DNA of 64,000 nucleotides from Hallella multisaccharivorax DSM 17128 (GCF_000218235.1 NZ_GL945017.1:1489598-1553597), one strand, 5' to 3'; shown: positions 34,595-44,595, counted from the first letter of the stretch. Notes: generated by a model not told the origin, from the letters alone. Numbers and translations are program-made.

Positions 34595-37105
34595 ATGAAA
34601 ACATTGAAGAAATGCCTGCCAGACATTTTGGCAGTGATTCTTTTTATCGTATTGTCTGTGGCTTACTTTGCTCCCGCCGACTTTGAAGGCCGTATCCTTT
34701 TTCAGCATGATTCTGCAGCTGGAATCGGCGCAGGCCGTGAGGCACAGCAATATCATGAGAAGACCGGCAAAACAACAAGGTGGACCAACGCACTTTTTGG
34801 CGGAATGCCTACGTATCAGACAGCACCCTCTTACAGTAGCAATACGATTCTCAACAAAGCCATATCGTTCTATCATCTTTGGCTTCCCGACTACGTATGG
34901 TTCCTGTTTGCCTATCTTTTAGGCTTTTACATTCTTCTCCGAGCCTTTGACTTCAAGCAATATCTCGCTGTCCTCGGCTCCATTATTTGGGCATTCTCAA
35001 GCTATTTCCTGATCATCATTGCTGCCGGACATTTATGGAAAGTGATGGCACTCGCCTATCTGCCGCCCATGATTGGTGGCATGGTGCTTGCTTATCGCGG
35101 CAAATACCTCTGGGGTTTCACGGTGACTGCCATCTTCACGGCGTTCGAGATCAACGCCAACCATGTGCAAATGACCTATTATTACCTGTTCATCATCCTC
35201 TTTTTGGTCATTGCATGGCTCGTGGCTGCCATTCGTCAGCACTGGCTCCCCCGCTTCTGGAAAGCCTCGGGAGTCGTGGCTGCAGCGGCAATTATCGGTA
35301 TCTGTATCAACCTTCCCAATCTTTATCACACCTGGCAATACCAGAAAGAAAGCATGCGCGGGAAGAGTGAGCTGGTGAAGAAAAATACAACCGAACAGAC
35401 TTCAAGTGGACTCGACCGTGACTACATCACGCAGTGGAGCTATGGCATTGACGAGACGTGGACACTCCTCGTGCCTAATGTCAAGGGTGGTGCCAGCGTA
35501 CCCATGGCTGCTAACGCCAAGGCGATGAAGAAAGCAGACCCGCAATACATGCAGGCCTACCAGCAACTCGGACAATACTGGGGTGACCAGCCAGGCACAA
35601 GTGGGCCGGTTTATGTAGGCGCCTTTGTGCTCTTACTCTTCTTCCTTGGCTTGTTTATTGTGAAAGGACCCGTTAAATGGGCCTTGTTGGCAGCTACCGT
35701 TCTGTCCATTCTTCTCTCATGGGGCCACAACTTCATGGGCTTCACCAACTTCTTCATCGACTACGTGCCCCTATATGCCAAATTCCGTACGGTGGCCTCC
35801 ATTCTTGTTATCGCTGAGTTCACCATTCCCTTGCTGGCGATGATGGCATTGAAGAAAATCATTGATGAGCCCGACACACTCAAAAGAAATAAGAAATGGT
35901 TGTGGACATCGTTCGGTCTCACGGGCGGAGTCTCGCTTCTCTTTTGGCTCGCCCCTACACTGTTTTTCCCCAATTACATCTCTGCAACTGAGATGCAGCA
36001 GTTTGGACAAATCGCCCAACAAGGTGCGGAAGCCTCACAGTTCATCAGCGGTCTGGAAGCTAACCTCACGACTGTACGTGAGTACATCTTCACATCCGAT
36101 GCACTGCGGTCATTCATCATCATTGCTATTGGTATGGCGTTATTACTGCTTTTCTATCTGAAAAAGCTTAACGCAAAGTTCACGGTTGTATGCATCGCGT
36201 TGCTCTGTCTTGTAGACATGTGGCAGGTGGACAAGCGCTATCTCAACGATGCCATGTTCGTAGAGAAGAGCGTTCGCGACACCCCCCAACCTATGACGGA
36301 GACTGACAAGCTCATCCTACGAGACAAAGGTCTCGACTATCGTGTGCTCAATCTTGCATCCAATACGTTCAATGAGAACGAGACATCTTATTACCACAAG
36401 AGTATCGGCGGTTACCACGCAGCTAAGTTACGCCGCTACCAAGAGATGATTGACGCCTATATAGTACCGGAAATGCAGAAGATGATGCCTGCTATCGCTA
36501 AGGCTGAAGGAGACATGACGAAAGTAAACGGCGACTCCATCTTCCCTGTTCTGGATATGCTCAATGCCAAATACTTCATTCTCCCAATGCAAAACAACCG
36601 TACAGTACCTTTGCAGAATCCCTATGTGAACGGCAACGCCTGGTTTGTAGACAAAGTCTACTATGCAGCTAACGCTAACGAGGAGATTGCCGAGGTAGGC
36701 CAGATCAACCTCAAACACGAAGCCGTTGCTGACCGGCAGTTTGAGTCAACACTGGGTAAGGCTACAAGACAAGACGGGGAATCCATGGTGACGCTGAAAG
36801 ACTATGAACCCAATCACCTTATTTATGAGGCTAACTCCGCAAAGGGAGGCGTGCTCGTCTTCTCAGAAATCTATTATCCAGGCTGGACTGCAACCATTGA
36901 CGGTAAAAGCGCAGAGCTCGGTCGTGCCAACTATATTCTCCGCGCATTGCGTGTGGTGCCAGGCAAACACGAGATAGTGCTCGACTTCCATCCTGCATCT
37001 ATCCGTAACACCGAAGCCGTTGCCTACGGAGCTTACTTACTCCTCTTTGTTCTCATCATCGCAGGGATCTACACTGAGTGGAAGAAAAAGAAGAAACAAC
37101 AATAA
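34595..37105 (+). CDS. YfhO-family membrane protein
   Basis: An 836-residue integral membrane protein of the YfhO/DUF2079-like glycosyltransferase-C superfamily, with about thirteen membrane helices. The loop after the first helix holds DFEGRILFQHDSAAGIGAGREAQQ and FGGMPTYQ, where such enzymes place lipid-linked sugar contacts. A large soluble C-terminal region (about 600-800) includes IGGYHAAKLRRYQEM and SEIYYPGWTATIDGK. YfhO members are linked to teichoic-acid or polysaccharide glycosylation; the Bacteroidota substrate is unknown. The LolA-like gene follows by 2 bases. Confidence 0.9.
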   Translation: MKTLKKCLPDILAVILFIVLSVAYFAPADFEGRILFQHDSAAGIGAGREAQQYHEKTGKTTRWTNALFGGMPTYQTAPSYSSNTILNKAISFYHLWLPDYVWFLFAYLLGFYILLRAFDFKQYLAVLGSIIWAFSSYFLIIIAAGHLWKVMALAYLPPMIGGMVLAYRGKYLWGFTVTAIFTAFEINANHVQMTYYYLFIILFLVIAWLVAAIRQHWLPRFWKASGVVAAAAIIGICINLPNLYHTWQYQKESMRGKSELVKKNTTEQTSSGLDRDYITQWSYGIDETWTLLVPNVKGGASVPMAANAKAMKKADPQYMQAYQQLGQYWGDQPGTSGPVYVGAFVLLLFFLGLFIVKGPVKWALLAATVLSILLSWGHNFMGFTNFFIDYVPLYAKFRTVASILVIAEFTIPLLAMMALKKIIDEPDTLKRNKKWLWTSFGLTGGVSLLFWLAPTLFFPNYISATEMQQFGQIAQQGAEASQFISGLEANLTTVREYIFTSDALRSFIIIAIGMALLLLFYLKKLNAKFTVVCIALLCLVDMWQVDKRYLNDAMFVEKSVRDTPQPMTETDKLILRDKGLDYRVLNLASNTFNENETSYYHKSIGGYHAAKLRRYQEMIDAYIVPEMQKMMPAIAKAEGDMTKVNGDSIFPVLDMLNAKYFILPMQNNRTVPLQNPYVNGNAWFVDKVYYAANANEEIAEVGQINLKHEAVADRQFESTLGKATRQDGESMVTLKDYEPNHLIYEANSAKGGVLVFSEIYYPGWTATIDGKSAELGRANYILRALRVVPGKHEIVLDFHPASIRNTEAVAYGAYLLLFVLIIAGIYTEWKKKKKQQ

Positions 37106-37107
37106 CA

Positions 37108-37740
37108 ATGAGGATCTCTTCATGGAAAGGAGCAATGGCAGTCATGCTACTGCTCCTTCTGTTTCCAGTTAGCAGCGTTTCAGCTAATAATGCCAGAGAA
37201 GCGCGTGCGCTGTTCAATTCTGTATGGGATATGTACACATCGCCCAACGGAGTATCACTTGGCTACTCAGTCAACATCATCGGTATCTACAAAACGGCCG
37301 GTACAATATGGGTAAAAGGAAAGAGACAACACTATCAGGAAAAACGTTACTGGGGTTGGTCAGACTCAAAACACTTCTATAAGGTGGACATGAAAAAGAA
37401 AACGGTGGATGTCCACAACCCCGACTCGCCCAAACGAGACAAATACCTGTCCAAATTCACCTTTACACCCGACGACTATAACTATGGCTGGGCCAATGAG
37501 AAGGACGGCTATGTTATCAGTCTTGACGCCAAAGACAATGTAAAAAGTAGCATTAGGCACGCTAAGCTTGTGCTCGACCGTCAGACCCATTATCCTATTG
37601 CCTTGAAAGTGAAGGTGGCTTTCTTCTGGACGACAGTGAAAATCATTAACTTCCATCCTGGCATCACGGACGATGACATCTTCATTTTCCCCTCTTCGCG
37701 GTTCAAAGGCTTCCAGTTCACCAATCACTGGCCCGACTGA
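37108..37740 (+). CDS. LolA-like periplasmic protein
   Basis: A 210-residue exported protein with a signal peptide (about 1-29, ending VSA) and the LolA/LppX-like half-barrel pattern: ALFNSVWDMY, IWVKGKRQHYQEKRYWGW, YKVDMKKKTVDVHN, KLVLDRQTHYPIALKVKV, IINFHPGITDDDIFIFPSSRF. It could carry lipid-modified proteins or lipids through the periplasm. It overlaps the 3' end of the methyltransferase gene by 16 bases in convergent orientation. The start is the ATG at 37108; a longer frame begins inside yfhO. Confidence 0.82.
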   Translation: MRISSWKGAMAVMLLLLLFPVSSVSANNAREARALFNSVWDMYTSPNGVSLGYSVNIIGIYKTAGTIWVKGKRQHYQEKRYWGWSDSKHFYKVDMKKKTVDVHNPDSPKRDKYLSKFTFTPDDYNYGWANEKDGYVISLDAKDNVKSSIRHAKLVLDRQTHYPIALKVKVAFFWTTVKIINFHPGITDDDIFIFPSSRFKGFQFTNHWPD

Positions 37741-38537
37741 GCCCTTTGCCTTACAGCCTCGAAAAGCAGGATAGCGGCCGAGACCGATACGTTAAGGGAG
37801 TCGAGCTGCCCTCTCATCGGAATGCGGATATGCGCGTCGGCAGCTTCGCGCCAAGTGTTGGTCAGCCCTGTCGACTCCGTACCCATCACGATGGCAGTGC
37901 CACACTGCATGTCAGTATCGTAATAGAGACGGGAATCCTGCAATTGAGCCGTAAGAATCTGTATGGCGTTTTTCTTCAGGAAAGCGACACACTCCTCTGA
38001 GGTACATGCCACCGTCGGCACCGTAAACACGGCTCCAATGCTTGACCGAATAAGGTTTGGATTGTAAAGATCAGTCAGCGGATCGCACACGATAACGGCA
38101 TCAGTCGCTGCGGCATCCGCTGAGCGAAGCACCGCACCAAGGTTGCCAGGCTTCTCCACGCGCTCCAGTACCACCACAAGGGGATTGTGAGGAAGGCGTA
38201 GGTCATCAAGGGTAAGCTTCTTGGATCTCATCTCCGCGACCACGCCCTCAGTACCTTCACGGTAGGCAATGCGGCCGTAGACCTTCGGTGAGACCGCATA
38301 GCCGCACCCCTCATGAACTATCGTAAGGATCTCAGCCGCACCCTCATAACTCTGCAAAATCTCAGGACAAACAAACAATGTGTCAACCTCATAACCCGAA
38401 TGAAGGCAGTGAAGCACCTCGCGCGCTCCTTCGACGACGAATAAGCCTTCCGACTGACGGAAAGCCGATTTCTGCTGAAGCAGTACGAGTCGCTTGATCT
38501 TCGGGTTTTGCGTGCTCGTAATGATTTCCCTTTCCAT
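37725..38537 (-). CDS. SpoU/TrmH-family RNA 2'-O-methyltransferase
   Basis: A 270-residue SPOUT enzyme that methylates a ribose in rRNA or tRNA. A short substrate-binding domain (STQNPKIKRLVLLQQKSAFRQSEGLFVVEGAREVL) precedes the knotted catalytic domain: LVVVLERVEKPGNLGAVLRSADAAATDAVIVCD, IRSSIGAVFTVPTV, IVMGTESTGLTNTW and IPMRGQLDSLNVSVSAAILLFE. All three SPOUT motifs are intact. The exact RNA target is unknown. Confidence 0.92.
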   Translation of the reverse strand: MEREIITSTQNPKIKRLVLLQQKSAFRQSEGLFVVEGAREVLHCLHSGYEVDTLFVCPEILQSYEGAAEILTIVHEGCGYAVSPKVYGRIAYREGTEGVVAEMRSKKLTLDDLRLPHNPLVVVLERVEKPGNLGAVLRSADAAATDAVIVCDPLTDLYNPNLIRSSIGAVFTVPTVACTSEECVAFLKKNAIQILTAQLQDSRLYYDTDMQCGTAIVMGTESTGLTNTWREAADAHIRIPMRGQLDSLNVSVSAAILLFEAVRQRAQSGQ

Positions 38538-38543
38538 ATTTCA

Positions 38544-38575
38544 CAAAATTACTGATTCTATGCCAATTGACCAAA
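38544..38575 (-). promoter_or_regulatory. Promoter of the TrmH-type gene
   Basis: Minus strand TTTG (38572-38575), 20-base spacer, TAATTTTG (38544-38551). Confidence 0.85.
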
Positions 38576-38583
38576 CTTTTCCG

Positions 38584-38591
38584 TAACTTTG
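38584..38591 (+). promoter_or_regulatory. Promoter -7 box of the GSCFA gene
   Basis: TAACTTTG, giving a leader of about 95 bases that contains a CCTCAC/GTGAGG hairpin and a five-codon frame (MKVII, 38676-38693) overlapping the GSCFA start. Confidence 0.55.
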
Positions 38592-38689
38592 TTTGGACAA
38601 GCCCACATGGGTATGCCTCACACGAACAATAGAAACAGGAACAGTCCACGTGAGGAGACGTTATATATAAAAGGTATGAAAGTAATTAT

Positions 38690-39547
38690 ATGAGGGCAAT
38701 GGAGTTCAGAACTATTGTTGACATTCCCCCAAGTCCTTGGAAGATTGGGCCTTGCGAGCGCATGCTCTTCGTCGGTTCTTGCTTTGCCGACAACATTGGC
38801 CGCCGGTTTGCAGAAGAGCAGTTCAGGGTTGTAGTCAACCCTTTCGGTGTGATGTACAACCCTGCAAGCATTCTCCACACCGTGGAGCGATTGCTTGCTG
38901 ACAATGCCATGCCTTTCCAGTCGGGAGAACCTGGCACTGCCATCTTCACCCTCGGCACCAATCACGTCTACATCCTCAAGGAAACAGGAGAAATCGTTGA
39001 CAACTGCCACAAGCGGCCGCAAAGCCTTTTTCTGGAGCAAAAGCTGTCCATTAATGAGTGTGCCGACTATCTCAACCGCGCTGTCAGCCTCATTACAGGC
39101 CACTTCCCTAAGGTTCATTTTCTGTTCACCGTTTCCCCCATCCGCTACCGCAAGTACGGCTATCATGGCTCACGACTCTCAAAAGCCACTCTCCTCCTTG
39201 CTATCGATACACTTCTTCAAAGTGACAACTCTCGACTTATGGGCTATTTCCCTTCCTATGAGATATTGGACGATGAGTTGCGCGACTATCGTTTCTATCA
39301 ACCCGATATGCTTCATCCCAGCAGCCAGGCAGTAGACTACATCTACGATCGCATGGCGGAAGCCTATTTCTCAGATGCCACCTTCGCCTTTCTCAAGGAG
39401 TGGAGGCCCATCCGCGCCGCGCTTGGCCACAGGCCCCTGCACCCTGACAGTGAGGAATACCGGCTGTTTGAGCTGAAGATGGAAGAAAGACTTAGACGGT
39501 TAAGCGAGAAATATCCCATATCCCTTCCGATATCTCTTCCCAAATGA
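38690..39547 (+). CDS. GSCFA domain protein
   Basis: A 285-residue protein of the GSCFA family (PF08885), named after its motif. Here the motif is LFVGSCFADNIGRRF near residue 27. Family members resemble SGNH-type hydrolases; further conserved blocks here are FTLGTNHVYILKETGE, LFTVSPIRYRKYGYHGS and DMLHPSSQAVDYIYDRM, where the late Asp and His would complete a catalytic set. The actual substrate is unknown. The start may be the ATG at 38690 or the one three codons later (38699). Confidence 0.9.
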   Translation: MRAMEFRTIVDIPPSPWKIGPCERMLFVGSCFADNIGRRFAEEQFRVVVNPFGVMYNPASILHTVERLLADNAMPFQSGEPGTAIFTLGTNHVYILKETGEIVDNCHKRPQSLFLEQKLSINECADYLNRAVSLITGHFPKVHFLFTVSPIRYRKYGYHGSRLSKATLLLAIDTLLQSDNSRLMGYFPSYEILDDELRDYRFYQPDMLHPSSQAVDYIYDRMAEAYFSDATFAFLKEWRPIRAALGHRPLHPDSEEYRLFELKMEERLRRLSEKYPISLPISLPK

Positions 39548-39589
39548 CACTGTTGTTTCGATTCCCTCCCCCAATCTATAAATAGCAAA

Positions 39590-39660
39590 GTTCGGCCCTT
39601 GCGACTGCTCGTGGCAACATGGATTGTCAATGTCTTCACGGGCGGTCACAAGGGCCGAAC
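39590..39660. terminator. Inverted repeat, probable bidirectional terminator
   Basis: 16-base arms (39590-39605 and 39645-39660, GTTCGGCCCTTG / CAAGGGCCGAAC at the base) with one mismatch sit between convergent GSCFA and typA genes. The T-runs are short, so it may stabilise 3' ends instead. Confidence 0.65.
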
Positions 39661-39719
39661 CTCACATATGGGCGTTTTATCACACCCTTTGCTTGCCTTT
39701 TTTTGAAGGATGACAGTGC

Positions 39720-41522
39720 TCAGTCTTTGCCTGCACGTTTCCGCTCCAAATGGTCGAGGATGATCTTGCGCATGCGCATCGACTTCGGCGTAACTTCGAC
39801 ATACTCGTCTTCCTTGATATACTCAAGACACTCCTCAAGGCTCATAACGGTCTTCGGCACAATATGTGCCTTATCGTCGGATCCACTGGCACGCACGTTG
39901 GTGAGCTGCTTAGCTTTGCAGACATTGACGACGAGATCGTTGTCGTGTACATGCTCGCCCACAACCTCACCGGCATACACTTCTTCGCCCGGATCAATGA
40001 AGAACTTGCCACGATCCTGCAGTTTATCGATGGCATAGGCATAGGCCGTACCCGTATCCATAGACACCATGGAGCCATTTGTGCGACGCACGATCTCACC
40101 CTTGAAAGGCTGGTACTCCTTGTAGCGGTGCGCCATGATGGCCTCTCCCTGACTGGCAGTAAGCACGTTGGTACGCAAGCCGATGATGCCACGTGAGGGA
40201 ATGTCAAAGGTGATGTTCACGCGGTCGCCTTCGGTATCCATACCTGTAAGGTCACCTTTACGGCGTGTCACCATATCCACCATTTTTGACGAATACTCCT
40301 GCGGCACATTGATGTCAAGTTCCTCGACAGGCTCACACTTCTGCCCGTTAATTTCCTTGTAGATCACTTGCGGCTGTCCTACTTGCAGCTCATAGCCCTC
40401 GCGACGCATTGTCTCGATGAGTACGGAGAGATGAAGCACACCACGACCCTTGACGATCCAGCGGTCGGTGTAGCCTTCTACCATATCAACACGTAAGGCA
40501 ATATTCTTTTCCAATTCTTTCATCAGGCGGTCGTTGATCTGGCGCGAAGTACAGAACTTGCCCTCACGGCCAAAGAACGGCGAGTCGTTGATCGTGAAGA
40601 GCATTGACATTGTGGGTTCATCCACGGCGATGGGCGGCAGCGGTTCTGGATTCTCAAAGTCAGCGATGGTGTCGCCAATCTCGAAGTGTTCTAATCCGAT
40701 GACAGCGCAAATGTCACCACTATCAACCGACTCCACACGCTTATGAGTGATACCTTCGAAGGTGTGAAGCTCCTTAATCTTGGTCTTTTCCTGAGTGCCA
40801 TCGCGGTGACAGATCGTAATGTTCATACCGTCTTTCAATGTGCCACGATGCACACGACCCACGGCAATACGTCCCGTATAGTTGCTGTAATCAAGAGACG
40901 TAATGAGCATCTGCGGGGTCCCATCCAAGTGCTTAGGCGCGGGAATAATCTCTACGATCTTATCGAGAAGGTAGTCAATATTGCCGGTCGGCGTCTTATA
41001 GTCGGAACCCATCCATCCATTTTTGGCTGAACCATAAACGACTGGGAAGTCGAGCTGATCTTCAGAGGCGTTGAGGTCACACATGAGATCGAACACCATC
41101 TCATAGACTTGTTCGGGCCTGCAGTTGGGTTTGTCCACCTTATTCACCACAACAATTGGCTTGAGGCCTATCTTCAGGGCTTTCTGCAACACAAAGCGTG
41201 TCTGCGGCATCGGGCCCTCAAAGGCATCAACTAAAAGCAGACAACCGTCGGCCATGTTGAGCACACGCTCAACTTCACCACCAAAATCGGAGTGCCCCGG
41301 CGTGTCAAGAATGTTAATCTTTACTCCTTTCCAGTTTATCGAGACATTTTTAGAAAGAATCGTTATCCCTCGCTCACGTTCCAGATCGTTGGAGTCGAGC
41401 ACCTCGCCACTATCATCCTTTCCATCTCGGAAAAGCTTTCCGGCGAGCATCATCTTGTCGACCAATGTGGTCTTGCCATGGTCAACGTGCGCAATCACTG
41501 CAATGTTACGAATGTCTTGCAT
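39720..41522 (-). CDS. typA: Translational GTPase TypA/BipA
   Basis: BipA is an elongation-factor-like GTPase that helps 50S assembly, especially in the cold or under stress. The 600-residue product has [15 protein letters not shown] (G1), [12 protein letters not shown] (G2), DTPGHSDF (G3), NKVDKP (G4), then domain II, the EF-G-like domains and the BipA-specific C-terminus ([16 protein letters not shown]). It is monocistronic and divergent to rpsO. Confidence 0.97.
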   Translation of the reverse strand: MQDIRNIAVIAHVDHGKTTLVDKMMLAGKLFRDGKDDSGEVLDSNDLERERGITILSKNVSINWKGVKINILDTPGHSDFGGEVERVLNMADGCLLLVDAFEGPMPQTRFVLQKALKIGLKPIVVVNKVDKPNCRPEQVYEMVFDLMCDLNASEDQLDFPVVYGSAKNGWMGSDYKTPTGNIDYLLDKIVEIIPAPKHLDGTPQMLITSLDYSNYTGRIAVGRVHRGTLKDGMNITICHRDGTQEKTKIKELHTFEGITHKRVESVDSGDICAVIGLEHFEIGDTIADFENPEPLPPIAVDEPTMSMLFTINDSPFFGREGKFCTSRQINDRLMKELEKNIALRVDMVEGYTDRWIVKGRGVLHLSVLIETMRREGYELQVGQPQVIYKEINGQKCEPVEELDINVPQEYSSKMVDMVTRRKGDLTGMDTEGDRVNITFDIPSRGIIGLRTNVLTASQGEAIMAHRYKEYQPFKGEIVRRTNGSMVSMDTGTAYAYAIDKLQDRGKFFIDPGEEVYAGEVVGEHVHDNDLVVNVCKAKQLTNVRASGSDDKAHIVPKTVMSLEECLEYIKEDEYVEVTPKSMRMRKIILDHLERKRAGKD

Positions 41523-41625
41523 CTTTTACCTTTGAGATTTGAGAGTTGAGGATGGAGAGTTATGATGACAGTAAGTACTATGATTCTTCACCCTTCTCTC
41601 TTCACTTGTTATTCTTATTCGGTGG

Positions 41626-41633
41626 CAAAATTA
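41626..41633 (-). promoter_or_regulatory. Promoter -7 box of typA
   Basis: TAATTTTG on the minus strand, about 105 bases upstream of the typA ATG; no -33 box is clear. Confidence 0.55.
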
Positions 41634-41654
41634 CAAAAAAATACTGGGAAATCA

Positions 41655-41684
41655 TTGCTAGTCGCCGAATTTTTAGTAACTTTG
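41655..41684 (+). promoter_or_regulatory. Promoter of rpsO
   Basis: TTG (41655-41657), 19-base spacer, TAACTTTG (41677-41684). The leader to the ATG is about 110 bases and holds a CCGG...CCGG hairpin and a CTGC-AAACG-GCAG hairpin, a possible site of S15 autoregulation. Confidence 0.75.
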
Positions 41685-41799
41685 CATCCGCATTTCCGGA
41701 GAGGCCGGAGCATTCGAGGCTGTCAAGGTTGTGATTAAGGCCTGCAAACGGCAGAAGGATGTCATTGATGCACCAATAAATTAATCCATTCATTACACA

Positions 41800-42069
41800 A
41801 TGTATTTAGACAAAGAGAAGAAGGCTGAGATCTTCAGCAAGTACGGCAAAGGTACAACAGACACTGGTTCTGCAGAGGCACAGATTGCGCTGTTCACTTA
41901 TCGCATCGCCCATCTGACAGAGCACGTGAAGGCTAACCACAAAGATTTCGTGACCACCCGCTCACTGACACAGCTCGTCGGCAAGCGCCGCCGTCTGCTC
42001 ACCTACCTCAAGGAGCGCGACATTAACCGCTACCGTGAGATCATCAAGGCTCTCGGCTTGCGTAAGTAA
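41800..42069 (+). CDS. rpsO: 30S ribosomal protein S15
   Basis: S15 binds the central domain of 16S rRNA early in 30S assembly. The 89-residue length is exact, with TGSAEAQIALFTYRIAHLTEHVKANHKDFVTTRSLTQLVGKRRRLLTYL, the conserved helical core. It is monocistronic with a strong terminator. Confidence 0.98.
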   Translation: MYLDKEKKAEIFSKYGKGTTDTGSAEAQIALFTYRIAHLTEHVKANHKDFVTTRSLTQLVGKRRRLLTYLKERDINRYREIIKALGLRK

Positions 42070-42096
42070 TACGCTAAAAGCATTTATAGAAGCTCA

Positions 42097-42128
42097 ACCC
42101 CGTCATCATTAATGATGGCGGGGTTTTT
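42097..42128 (+). terminator. rpsO terminator
   Basis: A 14-base stem (ACCCCGTCATCATT / AATGATGGCGGGGT) is followed by TTTTT. Confidence 0.9.
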
Positions 42129-42177
42129 ATGGTTCTGCCTTTTGAACTCTGGGGAAAAGGAAAACATGGCAGCAACT

Positions 42178-43215
42178 CTACCCTTTCGGTTTCAACAGAC
42201 TGTACTTTTTCCTTCCTTTGACATAGTATTGCCACAAAATGCAGAACATACTCCGCTCCGGTACAGGGTTGACCGTTCGGGTGGCAGCAATCTTGCGACG
42301 GTCATTATCAAAATCATGTCTCCAACGACGGAAAGCCCGTCGGCCGCGCAACACCGCCTTAAACTCCCCAAAATTTCGTTGGAGAAGGAGCATCTCAAAG
42401 GCGGCAAGCCAATCCAGGAAAAACCTCATCCGCATTACACCACGCAACTCATTGTCGGGCAAATTCTTATAAAGCATGGTCAGGTTATTGCGAAAGTTGA
42501 GGAAGGTTTTCATCGGATTGCCTTTTGGCAACGTGCCTCCGCCCACATGGTAAACCTTGCTTTCCGGATAACATATAATTCTCCGGCCACACTGTCTCAA
42601 CCTCCAGCAGAGATCGATCTCCTCACAATGGGCAAAGAACCGGCCGTCCAACCCACCAACTTTCCAATAATCAGATGAGCGGATGAAAAGGCAGGCGCCC
42701 GTAGCCCAAAGTACGTCGGCAGGGTAATCGTACTGACCATTGTCCCACTCAACGGTGTTGAAGATTCTTCCCCTGCAAAAAGGATAGCCATATCTGTCAA
42801 GGAAACCTCCGCATGCCCCAGCGTATTCAAAACTGTCCTTATCTGACTCCGACAGCAACTTGGGCTGGCAAGCTGCCACGTCAGCATGGGCATCCATCAA
42901 CTCCAGCAATGGCGTGAGCCAATGATGAGTAACTTCCACGTCGGAGTTGAGCAGCACATAATATTCGGCATCAATCTTTGCTAAAGCACGGTTATAGCCC
43001 TCAGCAAAGCCATAGTTACAATCGAGACGGAGAGTTCTCACCATCGGATATTCCTCTGCCAGCATCTCCAACGAACCGTCAGTAGAGGCATTGTCGGCCA
43101 CCCAAACCACAGCCTCGTCCTGAGAATACTCGACCACCGTGGACAAATAGCTTTTCAGCATGGCCTTGCCATTCCAATTGAGAATGACGACCGCAATTCT
43201 TCTGTCAGTGTTCAT
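42178..43215 (-). CDS. Family 2 glycosyltransferase
   Basis: A 345-residue GT2 enzyme. It has AVVILNWNGKAML, VWVADNASTDGSLEML, NYGFAEGYNRAL, YYVLLNSDVEV (DxD-type) and the acceptor region GLDGRFFAHCEEIDLCWRL, followed by a basic C-terminal helix-rich tail (about 290-345). This resembles rhamnosyltransferase-type enzymes of envelope polysaccharides. It overlaps mtaB by 4 bases, so the two are translationally coupled. Confidence 0.9.
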   Translation of the reverse strand: MNTDRRIAVVILNWNGKAMLKSYLSTVVEYSQDEAVVWVADNASTDGSLEMLAEEYPMVRTLRLDCNYGFAEGYNRALAKIDAEYYVLLNSDVEVTHHWLTPLLELMDAHADVAACQPKLLSESDKDSFEYAGACGGFLDRYGYPFCRGRIFNTVEWDNGQYDYPADVLWATGACLFIRSSDYWKVGGLDGRFFAHCEEIDLCWRLRQCGRRIICYPESKVYHVGGGTLPKGNPMKTFLNFRNNLTMLYKNLPDNELRGVMRMRFFLDWLAAFEMLLLQRNFGEFKAVLRGRRAFRRWRHDFDNDRRKIAATRTVNPVPERSMFCILWQYYVKGRKKYSLLKPKG

Positions 43216-44567
43216 AGTAACTGCCCCTTGAGCGCACTCTTATCAATATTGAATTCTCCTAACCTCACCCGCACTATCTTATTGTCAAGCCGGTCGTTAT
43301 CGTCCGACGGCGGAAGTTCTACACGGATATAGTTGTCCGTAAATCCATGCATGGCCTTGCCGTGGGCGGCTTTTTCAAAGAGCACTTCAGCTTCCTGACC
43401 AATATGTGCAGCATAAAAAGCAAGCGTTTTCTCATCCGACAATTTCAGTAAATGGTGGACACGGTTTTTCTTGTCCCTGTCAGGCACTATATAATTAATG
43501 TGTAAGGCTGCGGTACCCGGTCGCTCAGAGTAAGGGAAAACATGGAGTTGGGTGACCGGAAGCGAACTGATGAACTGATAACTGTCCTCAAAACACTCGG
43601 GCGTTTCGCCGCGGCATCCCACCATCACATCTACTCCAATGAATGCATCGGGCATGAGTTGCTTGATGAGTCGAATTTTATGGGCGAAGACATCCCTTGA
43701 ATAGCGGCGGTGCATGAGCCTCAACACCTCGTCACTTCCACTTTGAAGGGGGATGTGGAAATGCGGCATGAAGGCGCGGCTACGCGCGCAGTACTCTACC
43801 AACTCATCACTGATAAGATCGGGCTCGATGGAACTGATGCGGAAACGGCTGATGCCCTCCACGCCGTCAAGCGCTTTGACCAGGTCAATGAACTTCTCAC
43901 CTGTTGTCTCTCCAAAGTCGCCAATATTGACTCCGGTGAGTACGATTTCTTTTCCGCCCTCTTGCGCAGCCTGCTCAGCCTGGGCAACAAGTGAGGCGAC
44001 AGAAGGATTGCGCGAGAGACCACGTGCGAAAGGAATGGTACAATAGGTGCAGAAGTAGTTGCATCCATCCTGCACCTTGAGGAAATAGCGTGTCCGGTTA
44101 CCGCGTGAGCACGAAGGCTGAAACTTCTTGATGTCCTTTGTCTTGACGTGGTGAAAAAGATGCCGGTGTCCATCGATACTCTCATTTTCCGGCTGTGCGT
44201 TGGTCCACGCGTCGTTGAGATACTGAATAAGATCTGCTTTCTCGTTTGATCCAAGTACCAGATCCACACCATCCATCTTACTCACCTTCTCGGAGTCGAG
44301 CTGCGCATAGCACCCTGTCACCACGACAAAAGCGCCTGGATTATCCCTCACCATGCGATGGATGGCCTGCCGACACTTATGATCCGCCATCTCAGTTACC
44401 GAACAGGTATTGATCAAACAGATGTCTGCTGTTTCCCCTGCCTTTACTTCCACAACGCCCATTTCGCCAAGAATCTTGGCGAAAGTCGAGGTCTCGGAGA
44501 AGTTAAGCTTGCATCCTAATGTATAAAAAGCGGCTTTCTTGCCCTGGAAAGCTGATGTGTCTATCAT
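43212..44567 (-). CDS. mtaB: tRNA t6A methylthiotransferase MtaB
   Basis: MtaB adds a methylthio group to t6A37 of tRNA, giving ms2t6A. The 451-residue product has an N-terminal UPF0004 domain (YTLGCKLNFSETSTF, INTCSVTEMADHKCRQ and VTGCYAQ with three cluster cysteines). The radical-SAM core CNYFCTYCTIPFARG follows, and a C-terminal TRAM-like region. KLNFSETS is the MtaB variant of the MiaB-type motif. The tsaC product in this window makes the t6A intermediate this enzyme modifies. Confidence 0.94.
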   Translation of the reverse strand: MIDTSAFQGKKAAFYTLGCKLNFSETSTFAKILGEMGVVEVKAGETADICLINTCSVTEMADHKCRQAIHRMVRDNPGAFVVVTGCYAQLDSEKVSKMDGVDLVLGSNEKADLIQYLNDAWTNAQPENESIDGHRHLFHHVKTKDIKKFQPSCSRGNRTRYFLKVQDGCNYFCTYCTIPFARGLSRNPSVASLVAQAEQAAQEGGKEIVLTGVNIGDFGETTGEKFIDLVKALDGVEGISRFRISSIEPDLISDELVEYCARSRAFMPHFHIPLQSGSDEVLRLMHRRYSRDVFAHKIRLIKQLMPDAFIGVDVMVGCRGETPECFEDSYQFISSLPVTQLHVFPYSERPGTAALHINYIVPDRDKKNRVHHLLKLSDEKTLAFYAAHIGQEAEVLFEKAAHGKAMHGFTDNYIRVELPPSDDNDRLDNKIVRVRLGEFNIDKSALKGQLL

Positions 44568-44587
44568 ATCTCTTTCTGAATTTCATG

Positions 44588-44595
44588 CAAAGGTA
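44588..44595 (-). promoter_or_regulatory. Promoter -7 box of mtaB
   Basis: TACCTTTG on the minus strand about 20 bases upstream of the mtaB ATG. The remaining stretch to 44798 shows no gene or structure I can support. Confidence 0.65.

Noticed and set aside
42112..42678. 188-residue open frame antisense to the GT2 gene
   Set aside because: It starts at the rpsO terminator and has no domain; the opposite strand has a full GT2.
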